Assembly (NCBI RefSeq): GCF_002288925.2
Contig: NW_022098050.1
Span: forward strand, 8,621,322-8,685,321
Origin: Delphinapterus leucas
Lineage: Eukaryota; Chordata; Mammalia; Artiodactyla; Monodontidae
Reading direction: 5' to 3'
Length of the DNA stretch: 64,000 bases
The position numbers and the translations under genes are program-made. Below the pieces are notes generated by a model, which worked only from the letters and a program-made list of their open reading frames with translations, was not told the DNA's origin and did not search any database. This document shows positions 21,095 to 30,327 of this stretch, piece by piece; the stretch's first letter is position 1, and every line of letters starts with the position of its first letter.

Positions 21095-21484
21095 CTATAC
21101 TAGTTTGCTCCGGCTGCCATAACAAATATCACAGGCCAGGTGGCTTAAGCAACAGAAATTTATTTTCTCACAGTTCTGGAGATAAGTCTGAGATCAATGT
21201 GTCAGCAAGCTTGGTTTCTTCTCATCCTCTCTCCTTGTCTTGCAGATGGCTGTCCTCTTACTGCGTCCCCACATAGTCACCCCTCAGTCTGTGTGTTGTT
21301 TGTGTCCTAATCTCCTCTTCTTAGAAGGATACCAGTCAGAATGGATTAGGGTCCACCCTAACGATCTCATTTTACCTTAATCATATTTTTAAAGACCCTG
21401 TCGTCAAATACAGCCACATTCTGAGGTCCTGAGGGTTAGGACTTCAACAGATGAATTTGGGGGGACACAACTCAGCCCGTTAAC
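21095..21484 (-). mobile_element. Second MaLR-type LTR, antisense
   Basis: A different MaLR LTR: TACTAGTTTGCTCCGGCTGC, CAACAGAAATTTATTTTCTC, GATGGCTGTCCTCTTACTGC, GGATTAGGGTCCACCCTAAC, ATACAGCCACATTCTGAGG and GGGACACAACTCAGCCCGTT. Flanks CCAGC and CCAAC are a near-match duplication. It lies 9 bases from the previous LTR, in the same orientation. Confidence 0.8.
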
Positions 21485-21590
21485 ACCAACCATCTTGGTT
21501 TGCCCAGGACTGAGGGGATTCCTGGGATGCAAGACCTTCAGTGCTAAACTCAGGAAAGACCCAGGCAAGCTGGGACACATTTGTCATCCT

Positions 21591-22090
21591 AAAAAAATAT
21601 TTCTTTTGCTCTGTAACATGGGTAGGGCTCAGAGGAGACAGCTCATATCTGCTCTACTCATTGGCCGGGGCACCTGAAAAGCTGGGGGTTGGACCCATCC
21701 TAGGTTCATTCAAAATCTGGCAGTTGACGCTGGGGAGACTCACACAGCTGTGGGCTGGGTCAGCTGTTGCTTCTTGGGCATCTCTCTATCTTCTGTGGTC
21801 TCTCTTTGTGGCCTCTCTGGCATGGTGGCCCCCAGGTAGCCAGACTTCCTACATGGTAGCTCCAGAATCCCAAAGCCCCTTTCCCAAGAAAGCCAGGCAG
21901 AAGCTGTGTTCTCTTTGATGACCCAGCCTCTTAAAGCAATGTAGCAGCACCTCTTCCACATTCTATGTTACCATGGCAGTTAACGCGGGCCTTCCCAGGT
22001 TCCGAGGGAATAGAGAGAGACTCCGTCATGTGGTGGTGGATTGACCAGAACATATGCGCGTACAACGTATTGTTGTAGCCCCTTTTAAAG
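21591..22090. other. Probable old interspersed repeat, unclassified
   Basis: 21620-22040 has blocks seen in a common mammalian repeat (CTCTCTTTGTGGCCTCTCTG, TTCCACATTCTATGTTACCA, GAGGGAATAGAGAGAGACTC), but I cannot name it. The 125-codon ORF at 21541-21918 has no recognisable domain. Confidence 0.4.
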
Positions 22091-22500
22091 TTTTTTAATT
22101 GTGGTAAAATACACAAAACATAAAATTTATTATCTTAGCCATTTTTAAGTGTATAGTTTAATGGCATTAATTACGTTCACATTGTTGTACAACCAATCTC
22201 CAGAACTCCTTTCATGTTGCAAAACTGAAATTCTATGCCAGTTAAACACTAACTCCCCATTCCTCTTCCCCTCAGGCCCTGGCAACCACCATTCGACTTT
22301 CTGTTTCTATGAATTTGACTCCACTAGGTACCTCGGATAATTGGAACCACACAGTATTCGTCCTTTTGTGACTGACTTATTTCACTTAGCACAATGTCCT
22401 CAAGGTTCATCCATGTTGTAGCACGTGTCAGAATCCCCTTCCTTTTTCAGGCTGAATAATATTCCGTTGTATGCATTGACCATGTGTTGTGGCCATTTCT
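22090..22500 (-). mobile_element. Old L1M segment, antisense
   Basis: TTAATTGTGGTAAAATACAC, the CATTTTTAAGTGTATAGTTT block, CCCCTCAGGCCCTGGCAACC, TTCACTTAGCACAATGTCCT, TTCATCCATGTTGTAGC and CTGAATAATATTCCGTTGTA are the antisense L1M 3' region running into the ORF2 tail. Confidence 0.85.
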
Positions 22501-22886
22501 GATCCAATCTACCACACTAGAGGACGACAGAGCCCGGTCAACTCAGTTATAGGACAGTGGGGTGGGTATTATGATTAGAATACCATAGAATGCTATGAGG
22601 CACAGGGGAGGGGGAAAGGCTTCCTGGAGGAGGTGATGGGTTTTAGGTAGGCAAACACTGTCAACTCTGCCTTCCGGGCAGAGAGAGCAGGAAGCATAAG
22701 GTCCCTGGGGACAAAAGTGAGCATGGTGTTTTGGAGAGCTGCTGACAAGGGTAGGGCAGGGCTGCCTGGTTCAGGCTGTGCACTCTGAGCTCTAGAGGAC
22801 ACCACTCACAAGACGGCAATGGCGCCCTCCACAATGGCGCTGTGTCCGACCCGCTCATCCATCTTCAGCGGTTCTGTGAAAGAACA

Positions 22887-22909
22887 GGGCGGGGGCAGGG
22901 AGTGGGGGG
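22887..22909 (+). other. Predicted G-quadruplex motif
   Basis: Four G-tracts with short loops on the plus strand (GGGC, GGGGGCA, GGGAGT, GGGGGG). It fits the G3+N1-7 rule. It lies inside L2-derived sequence; function is unknown. Confidence 0.6.
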
Positions 22910-23084
22910 AAAAAGCAGGGAGATGAAGTGCTCAGAGACTAGGTCGTCAGAGCTCAGATCAAGAACAGTCTTCTACAAGATCCTGAGGGCTTGGGAATTG
23001 ATCCTGGAGACAATGGGAAACTGCCATAGGATTTTAAATGGGGAGGAGGAGTAACCAAATTCAGGAATTACTATGATTAATGGA

Positions 23085-23990
23085 AATAAAGGTACCATCA
23101 TGGACTGGGGGAAGGGGGCAGATCTCTTCTAGCTCTCTCTTTTTATCTCCAATGACAGATTCACCAATCAATACCTGGAAGCCTCAGGAAGCCTGGTCAT
23201 GAGGTGAGATAAGAACATACATTTTCTTCCTGAGTCCAGCATTCAGAACTCCCAGCTCTAAGCCTACATGGCATTTCCATTCTAGTCAAGGGAGAAAGAC
23301 AATAGGAAGTGAAGGAGTGACTGGGGTCATTATGGATGGAGATTAGTGTATGGGGAAATAAAGCCAAGTGAGCTGGTAGAGAGTGACTGGGTAGAGGTAG
23401 GTGATCACTGAAGGGCTCTCTGAAGAGGGGACCTTTTTTTTGCCTCTCAGACATCACTTAAGATCTTCTCAGCCTCACCTGCTGATGGTGCCTTTGGCAA
23501 GGTTGTCTGCCCTGGTACGATGGTGACCAGCTCTGTATGAGTTTGTGATTAACTTCAAATAGACAGAATCCAACATCACTTCACCTCCTATCTCTTCCCT
23601 GTGCCTCTCACCTCCCCTTGGGATTTTCCCCCGGAGGCATGTATACCCCTAAGTGCAGGGAGTTGATGTCTTATGTGGAGTTGATGTCTTTTGACCCACA
23701 GGAGACAGAAGTTGGTATATTCCTCCACCTTTCTCCCCTTGGACAGACTGTCTTGAGATGCAATCCTTACATGGCTTCTTGGAAGCCAGCCCATCAGCTC
23801 AAGCAATCGGTTTCACTTGATACTAAATCTGTAATACACGCTCCATTGGCTCACCACCCTTTTCTGCCTCACTTCCCTCGTCCCTCACCCCAGTTTCCTG
23901 GGATTGCACATCCTAATGTCATAGGACCACGTGAGCTTTCCCACAGACTCTATTTTCTGGGAGTATCTGGGGCTAAAATAGACATATGCA
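23085..23990. other. Unassigned segment inside an L2, possibly an LTR
   Basis: The right half (23790-23960) has a pyrimidine-rich CTCACTTCCCTCGTCC block followed by CCTGGGATTGCACATCC, which resembles an LTR U3-R region, but ends and duplications are not clear. A near-tandem GTTGATGTCTT lies at about 23662 and 23681. The 152-codon ORF at 23618-24076 lacks any recognised domain. Confidence 0.4.
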
Positions 23991-24370
23991 GATTTGCCTT
24001 TTACAAAGGTCGCTCTGATTTCTGTGTGGGTGGTGATTATGCAGAGACTAGTGTGGAAGTCGGGAGAGACACATGAAGAGGTTCTTGCAGTTGTCCAGGC
24101 AAAAGATGATGGCTCCTGAGAGGAAGGGATGGTACTGGAGATGGAGGAGTGGATAGGTTCATGGTATATCTTGGAGGCAGAGCTGACGAGAACAGCTACT
24201 GAATTGGATGTGGCACAAGAGACAAATCAAGGCTGAATTCTAGGTTTAGGGCTTGGGCAAACTAGCCAGTGATGGTGCCTTTTACTGAGAAGGAGAACAT
24301 TGGAAAAGGAGCAAGTTTGGAATACTTAATTTGCTCATCAAATGTTTTTGGAGCATCTACCATGTGCCAA

Positions 24371-24917
24371 TGAAGGGGTTCAGAATATGCCACAGTGACA
24401 TAAGGGTTATTTTGAACTGAAGATATTCAAGATTCAACAGTGGCAGGAAGAGACTTTTTCTAGCCTTCCCCTTATCTTCCTAAAAGCAAAGCCTCCCCAA
24501 ATAATTCAACACTCATAAATATCCTCCCAGGAGTTTCACAACCAGGGACAACTGACTCTTATCAATGAAGAGGAGAAGTAAACACAAGTCAGCATTTGGA
24601 TAAGAAGTCACTTCAAACAGATATTGTCATAAAACTATCATATCTCCCATCTATTCTCTTAAGTGCCCATTTGTCTTTCCTAAAAGTCATTTGTTCTCCC
24701 AGAAGTACTCCTCTGCCCCTCCCCATCTCCTATTAAGGTGATATGTAAAAACTGTAACCACCTCCTTGGGTCACACTTTTTTCTGAACTTCTGAGCATAG
24801 GTACTTAATTAAATCTGTTTTTCCCCCCTCTTGCTAATCTGTCTTTTGTCACTTTAATTTGCAGACCTCCAATTACTGAACCTAAGAGGATAGAGGAAAA
24901 GTTTTTCCTCCTCAACA
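24371..24917 (+). mobile_element. Solo LTR, family X copy 1
   Basis: Starts TGAAGGGGTTCAGAATATGC and ends CTTTTTCCTCCTCAACA region with GATAGAGGAAAAGTTTTTCC. It shares ordered blocks with the LTRs at 34000 and 53417: AGAATATGCCAC, CTCTTATCAATGAAGA-type, CTTGCTAATCTGTCTTTT, and GAGGATAGAGGAAAA. It sits exactly inside an L2 3' end. No internal ERV sequence. The family is probably an ERVL/ERV1 LTR; name not recalled. Confidence 0.65.
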
Positions 24918-25207
24918 CTAGGCAATGTATTAAGTGCTTTGGACACAGGTCTGAGAGGCCCAGTCTTTGCCACAAGGGGCTCAGCAATGACAGTATTGTG
25001 GAACCATGAAAATACCAAGGGACATGAAATGTCACCTCTGGGGAGGATAGGAGTCAGGGAGGGAATCCTGGAAAAGCTTAGGAGGAGTTTAAAGGGTGAG
25101 AGACTTACTCAGAAAAAGGGAGCAGGGAAAAGGTGATTAAGGTAGCAAATGCAAATATGCAGCAATGTGAGAAGGCTTGGTCCAAGGAATTAAGAATGCT
25201 TAGGGAG

Positions 25208-25420
25208 GGGCTCCCCTGGTGGCGCAGTGGTTGAGAGTCCGCCTGCCGATGCAGGGGACACGGGTTCGTGCCCCGGTCTGGGAAGATCCCACATGCCGCG
25301 GAGCGGCTGGGCCCGTGAGCCATGGCCGCTGAGCCTGCGCGTCTGGAGCCTGTGCTCCGCAACGGGAGAGGCCACAACAGTGAGAGGCCCGAGTACCGCA
25401 AAAAAAAAAAAAAAAAAAAA
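25208..25420 (+). mobile_element. CHR-type SINE, young, with perfect target-site duplication
   Basis: GGCTCCCCTGGTGGCGCAGT head, B box GGTTCGTGCC, GC-rich body, and an uninterrupted tail of about 20 A. Flanked by AAGAATGCTTAGGGAG on both sides (25192-25207 and 25419-25434). The clean tail and duplication indicate a recent insertion. It interrupts L2. Confidence 0.97.
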
Positions 25421-25717
25421 GAATGCTTAGGGAGAAGGTAAAGGAAGGGAAAGAATGAAAGAAAAATTTCAGAGGCAGAAAGGCCAGCCAAGTGAAGGGC
25501 TTTGTAGGAATGCTGCCATGTTTGCCCTTTAGCATAACAGCTAAGGGGAGCCACTGAAGGGATTCCCCAAACCATACAAATATTTGACTATTTTGTGCTT
25601 TTGTACATGGGGTTTCCTCAGCCTGGAACATTCTCCCCCGTCCCCAACTCCTGACAAAGTCCTACTCATCTTTTAAGGTCTTAGTCTTTGGCTATCCTCT
25701 CTCTGTTGGATCCCTCT

Positions 25718-26460
25718 TGAAACCGAGCAGGACCCTGTGGGGTTCCTGGGCATGGGAGCCTTTCTGTTCAGCCTCCATGACCTTCCCTGAGTTCCAAAGG
25801 GCATGTTCAAACAGCCACTAATTAGGGAAGGGAGGGGATGCAGAGACAAGGGAGGAGCAGTCAAGAAACAATAGCACAGCCTTGAGGCAGGGTCCTGGTT
25901 CGGCCTCAAGGGATACACATCACAATATCTTTGAGCTTTTCTGCAGAACTAAAACCTCCAACAAATGGAAGATGTTAACTACTTGATGAAGCATTCTTCG
26001 TTCCAGAGAGAACATCAGGAGACCAACTGAGGCCAGATTAAAGGAATGCAGGCCCTGCACACACCCTGATCCTTATCAGCAACCCCACCCTTGAACCACT
26101 GCTGTAAAACTCCTTACCAAGCCCCACCCCCCACCCCCGGGTAGGGACACACAGTTTTGGAGAAAGCCTCATGGAGAAGGCTTCCTTTTTATTTTTTTAA
26201 ATTTGGCCGCACCTTGTGGGTTGTGGGGATCTTAGTTCCCTGACCAGGGATTGAACCTGGGCCCCTTGCAGTGGAAGCGCAGAGTCCTAACCACTGGACC
26301 ACCAGGGAATTCCCAGGGTCACACAGTTTTGAAGGGCACAAGCCCACTGTGTCCCCCTTTGCCTGGCAAAGCAATAAAGCTATTCTATTCTACTTCACCC
26401 AAAACTCCGACTCTGAGATTCAGTTTGGCACCAGTGCACAAAGGCCAAGTTTTGGTATCA
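25718..26460 (+). mobile_element. Solo LTR of an endogenous retrovirus, itself split by a SINE
   Basis: Runs from TTGAAACCGAGCAGGACCCT to AAGTTTTGGTATCA. The poly(A) signal AATAAA is at 26373-26378, followed by a plausible R/U5 (ACTCCGACTCTGAGATTC). Length without the SINE is about 570 bases. It interrupts a sense L2 whose two halves flank it. No gag/pol/env remains. It looks cetartiodactyl-specific; ERV class is unproven. Confidence 0.65.
26163..26314 (-). mobile_element. Older CHR-type SINE with extra 3' sequence
   Basis: Reverse SINE body at about 26190-26314 (CCGCACCTTGTGGGTTGTGG, CTGACCAGGGATTGAACC, GGACCACCAGGGAATTCCC). Flanking 20-base stretches match at 18 positions (26143-26162 and 26315-26334, core CACACAGTTTTG). 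The insert includes about 25 bases beyond the SINE tail (26163-26187, with AAGCCT/AGGCTT inverted ends), which suggests a 3' transduction or a pre-existing tail variant. Confidence 0.85.
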
Positions 26461-26665
26461 TTCTCTGCCCCCCAAGCCATAGTTGACTGCAACTCATTGC
26501 CGCTCAGCTCCAGGATGCCATGAGCTGGCTATGGCCTTGGCTTCCCCCTTTCCTGCCAGGCTATGAGCTCCTTAAGGCTTGGACTCTCTCTTTCAGGTTA
26601 GAGCCCAACCCAGGTTCCAGAGAATGTAGAATCTGCTCAGTAATTGGCTGAATTGAATGCCTTTA

Positions 26666-27470
26666 AAATTCAGAGTGAGAGAAGCTTGAAGCCATAGAGA
26701 AGAGACACCACCCACACCCTTGGGAAGAAGAGCTGTCTATACAGTCAGATGAGAGGAGGCACTGAAAAGCCATCAAAGATTGTCTAAGAATGTCTCACAT
26801 CAGCCTCAACCCAGAGACATGGGAGACGCTTTCCATTGGGACCAACCACTCTTCAGCTTCTGTGCCCTGGAGTCAGATCTGTTGGGCTCAGGCCAGTGAT
26901 GTAGGCAGTTACCCACATAGACCCACCAGACCAAGACCACCAACCTTTTTTACACAGCACAAGACATGGCATTCATTGAAAGGCTGGTATGTTCTGCCAG
27001 TGCAGACCCGGGTCGGCCCTGAACAAATGGCTGGAGGGAGAAGGTGAAAATTCCCATGTCTCCTTTTCTGCTGTTGTTCCCTCTTGCACATATGGGAATT
27101 ATTCTTTACAGGTTTAAATGTTACACTGAAAATAAACTCAAATGACCAAAATGTTTCACTGAACAATCCATAATAAAGATAAAGCCACCTGCATTGGGGG
27201 AAGCACCGACAGCCAACTCTAAATTGCTCTAGTGTTTGGAACTTCCTGAATGGAATTCTCAAGCGCTTTCTGAGCAATTTAAAGAACTCATCTGTCCAGG
27301 GTTGATTAGAACCGTCCCAAACTGGGCTCATCATACCTCAATCAAACAAAAAATGGAGGAAAACAAAACTTCCTGGGAAGACAGAAACAAAATAAAATAA
27401 AATAAAAAAGTCACAACTGCCCCCAGTGGATCTGAATAGCATGGAGTCTCCTTATTCTTGTACAGAATCC
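26666..27470. other. Unassigned low-repeat sequence
   Basis: About 800 bases with no confident repeat. A 141-codon minus-strand ORF (26909-27334) has no recognised domain. A (AAAAT)n-like stretch lies at about 27390-27406. 27120-27260 is AT-rich and could be conserved non-coding DNA. Confidence 0.5.
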
Positions 27471-27472
27471 AG

Positions 27473-27517
27473 TATATATATGTATATATGTGCATGTGTG
27501 TATATATGTATGTGTTT

Positions 27518-27562
<45 letters not shown>

Positions 27563-27595
27563 CGTATATACACATATACACAGACACACATATAA
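27473..27595. repeat. Compound TA/TG/CA microsatellite, self-complementary
   Basis: (TA)/(TG) runs on the left, about 16 CA units at 27522-27551, then TATATATATACGTATATACA. The left half is largely the reverse complement of the right half, so it could extrude as a hairpin. ORFs through it are artefacts. Confidence 0.93.
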
Positions 27596-27736
27596 TTTTC
27601 CTTTTATCCCACTATGGAATCTCAGTCTAAGATGGTAATGTAATGAAGAGACTTTTATGGTCATCTCTACTTTTATGGTCATCTTTATGATTGACCTCAC
27701 AAAATAATGTGAGTTATATACATGCATGTACACATA

Positions 27737-27900
27737 GGCCAGATTCTCAACTGATGTAATTCTATGGGAATTCACAGAGTTATATTGGTTGAGAATTTGG
27801 CTTCAGCTTCACTTATTGTAGAAATTCCCATCAACTAGCCTGAGATGAGGCTCCACACACATTGCCACAAAGCTTCATAGGCTGAGAATCTGGCTGACGG
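27737..27900. mobile_element. Ancient palindromic DNA-transposon relic
   Basis: GCCAGATTCTCAACTGATG (27738-27756) is answered by the inverted TATTGGTTGAGAATTTGGC (27783-27801), leaving a 20-odd base centre. A third related word, GCTGAGAATCTGGC, lies at 27881-27894. This pattern matches deeply conserved amniote palindromic MITEs that are often exapted. The family is not named with confidence. Confidence 0.45.
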
Positions 27901-28840
27901 AGCACAGAATAATGTCCATCCAAACATCGGCTTGGATTTTATCTGGCCTTGCTTTCCAGAGCAGCTTGCATGATGGAATGAGCAAATGCCTTTGGCCTCT
28001 GGAGCTTTATGAATCAGTGTGACCCACTATGGGAAGCCCCAGGCTGTCCATCCATCCTGGAGGGGCAGAGTCCCTTCCCACCTCAGTCTCCCTACCTGGG
28101 AATTGGGTGGGGCAATCACTTGCCTCTCCCTTCTCCCTCTGAACATTCTCTGCTATTTATGAAAGTACAGTTTGTAAATAGAACTCCCAGAAAATAAGCA
28201 TTAAGAGCTGGAAACCAGCGTTGGGTGCCAGGGAAAATGCATTTATTTGCTAAGTTAGCAAGTGCCAATACCATTAACTGAATTTGTGCCAAAACATGCA
28301 TTTTTGCAAATGTTGTTCTGTTCCATTCATTATTTATAGAACATCACCTAAGGGCAGTGCATACTACAAGCCAAAAATCTCATCCTGCATTTTATCAGAA
28401 ACCCATTGCAGGGAAGGGGAGAAGGGAGATGGAGGGAAACTATAAAATGAGATTTCTGGAAAAAGCTAAAAGAACTTGTCTGGCATGTTTTGTCTGGACA
28501 AGTAATGCCCACAGGGCGACTTAATAATAATCTCCAAATGCAAGGGGACTGGAAAGAGCAGCTGCTCTCTCTTGCCACTCAGGACAGAAGAAGAAATGAA
28601 CCTCCACTGCCACATGAAAGAGTTAGGCTAGTTAGAAGGGAAAACTTCTTTAACAGGGAATGTTATTGAGAGAAACGGAGAGCAGAAAAGACCTTTAGAT
28701 GTGGGAAGTACTTCATGTGTTCCAGATAGTCGAAGGGTAAGAAGTCAATTCAATATTTCCTCAACCCTGAGAAAATAGATGTCCCTGGAGGTCACTGCCA
28801 CAGTAGGAAATTGTCCTGGTCTTGATGGTTTGTCATCACA
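27901..28840. other. Unassigned low-repeat sequence
   Basis: About 940 bases with no repeat recognised, moderately AT-rich after 28190. TGCATTTATTTGC, TTTGCAAATG and ATTATTTATAG words at 28235-28340 suggest possible regulatory DNA. Just outside it, 27652-27685 carries a tandem copy of ACTTTTATGGTCATCT. Confidence 0.5.
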
Positions 28841-28945
28841 TTAGAGGCATGGGTTTTGGTGTGAGAAACCTGCTTTGACATGCCACATTTGGACAAATTA
28901 CTTGGTCTCTCTATGCCTGCTTAAGCATTTGTAAAATAGGGATAA
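28841..28945 (+). mobile_element. MIR SINE, partial
   Basis: GGACAAATTACTTGGTCTCT, CTATGCCTGC and TTGTAAAATAGGGATAATTA match the MIR core. It abuts the L2 that begins at 28948. Confidence 0.75.
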
Positions 28946-29244
28946 TTACTCATTCAACACTATTACTGCAGCAGGCACTGTTCTAGGGGATGGGGGTACA
29001 GCAGTGAATACAATAGATTTAAGAACCCTTGCTGATTCTAATGGAGAGGGAGGCTTAATATAATAATAAAGAATAAAGAAGTAAAATATACAACATATCA
29101 GATGGTGATAAGTGCTATGGAGATAAATTAAGGAGGGAAGGGGATGGCAGTAGGGAAGTTTTCCACTTTAAGTAGGGTTGGGGGTGGGGAGGTCGTACAC
29201 TGAGGAAAGATTTGAAGGAAGTGAAGGAGTGAGCTAACAGGGTG

Positions 29245-29690
29245 GAGTGGGTTGAATGGTGGCCCCCAAAATGTTATGTCCATGTTCTAATCCAGGAACC
29301 TATGAATGTGACTTTATTTGGAAAAATGGTCTTTGCAGATGTGATTAAGTTAAAGTTCTTGAGATGAGATCATCCTGGATTATCCGGGTGGGCCCTAAAT
29401 CTAATGGCATGTGTCCTTGTAAGAGAGAAGGGGGGAAGACAGACACAGAGAAGCCATGAGAAGATGGAGGCAAAGATTGGAGTGATACAGCCACAAGCCA
29501 AGAAACACCTGGACCAAAGAAGCTGGAACAGGCAAGGAAGGATTCTCTCTTAGAGCCTTCAGAGGGACCATGGCCTTGTGGCACCTGGATTTCAGACTTC
29601 TGGCTCCAGAACTATGAGAGAATCAATTTCTTTTGTTTTAAGCCACCAAGCTCGTGGCGTTTTTCATGGCAGCCCTAGGAGATTAATACA
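29245..29690 (+). mobile_element. MaLR/MLT1-type LTR inside L2
   Basis: TGGGTTGAATGGTGGCCCCC, CTTTGCAGATGTGATTAAG, ATCATCCTGGATTATCCGGG, GAACAGGCAAGGAAGGATTC, GGACTTCTGGC-type, AGAATCAATTTCTTTTGTTT and AGGAGATTAATACA give the full LTR order. Ends are near TG...CA; an AGGGT word near both edges is a possible duplication. Confidence 0.78.
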
Positions 29691-30327
29691 GAGGGTATCG
29701 AAGAAGTGGTTAAGCAAGAGAACAGCAGGTGCAAAGGCTCTGAGGCAGGTCTTTTGCCTGTCTGCTTGGAAAAGAGCCAGGAAGCTTGTGTCTTTGGGGT
29801 GGCAGGAGTGATGGGAGTCTGCAGCTGAAGCCGACTCTGAAGGAGTTAACAGCTGAAGGCTCTCTGCTGATGGCGCTTCCCACAGAGGAACAGCAAGTCT
29901 TTCCTGGAAGAGGCAACTGGGTGGCACATCTCTGTGCCCAACACAAGCAGTGAGTCTAGGGGTAATGTCATTGTAAAACAATGATGGCTTGGACCAGGCT
30001 GATAGGAGTGGAAGAAATGAGATTCTGAATATGTTTTTGAGGCATGGAAACAAGTGGATTTATGGTAGATTGGATATGGGATATAAGATAAAGAGGGAGG
30101 TCAAGAATGGCTCTGAGCATTTTGGCCTGAGCAACTAGAAGAATGGAACTGCCATCAACTGAGTTGGGGAAGGCTGTAGATGGAACCGGTTTTGGGGAAA
30201 AGATCAAGAGTTTGCTTTAGGACACGTTAGATTTAAGATGCTTGTTAAACATCCAAGTGCAGATATCAGATAGATATATGACTGAAGGGGACATTTCTGA
30301 TCTGGAGATATACATATGGAAAAATTT

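Larger units (their letters stand above)
20697..21590. mobile_element. Small palindromic MITE, copy B, split by two MaLR LTRs
   Basis: The left end CAGGGTGAC lies at about 20700-20708. The body resumes at 21485 with CCAACCATCTTGGTTTGCCC, GGGATTCCTGGGATGC, CTAAACTCAGGAAAGACC and ends GGGACACATTTGTCATCCT at about 21590. The two ends are inverted (AGGGTGACCA against AGGATGACAA). Removing both LTRs restores a compact palindrome of about 120 bases like copy A at 1388. Confidence 0.55.
22595..24310 (-). mobile_element. L2 LINE, antisense, discontinuous
   Basis: 22595-23070 has antisense L2 blocks (CTTCCTGGAGGAGGTGATGG, GAGCATGGTGTTTTGGAGAG, AATGGGAAACTGCCATAGG). 24000-24310 resumes L2 order (GGTCGCTCTGATTTCTGTG, TTGCAGTTGTCCAGGC, ATATCTTGGAGGCAGAGC, AGTGATGGTGCCTTTTACTG). 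23085-23990 between them is inserted or unalignable DNA. Non-coding. Confidence 0.65.
24325..25565 (-). mobile_element. Second L2 LINE, antisense, split by an LTR and a SINE
   Basis: Starts with the L2 3' end in reverse (GCTCATCAAATGTTTTTGGA, GCATCTACCATGTGCC), resumes after the LTR with GGCAATGTATTAAGTGCTTT, and after the SINE with GGGCTTTGTAGGAATGC and GGGGAGCCACTGAAGGG. The order fits a single L2 with later insertions at 24371-24917 and 25208-25420. Confidence 0.75.
25570..26665 (+). mobile_element. L2 LINE, sense, split by an ERV LTR
   Basis: The left piece has TTTCCTCAGCCTGGAACATT and TCCTACTCATCTTTTAAGG. The right piece has GGCTATGAGCTCCTTAAGGC and GTAATTGGCTGAATTGAATG, the L2 3' terminus. 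The 743-base LTR between them explains the gap. Confidence 0.75.

Noticed and set aside
21541..21918. 125-codon ORF
   Set aside because: Lies in probable old repeat sequence and shows no domain; no supporting context.
25105..25631. ORFs of 143-156 codons on the minus strand
   Set aside because: They read through the antisense of a CHR SINE, which is GC-rich and free of stops in several frames; the same peptide appears at every SINE copy.
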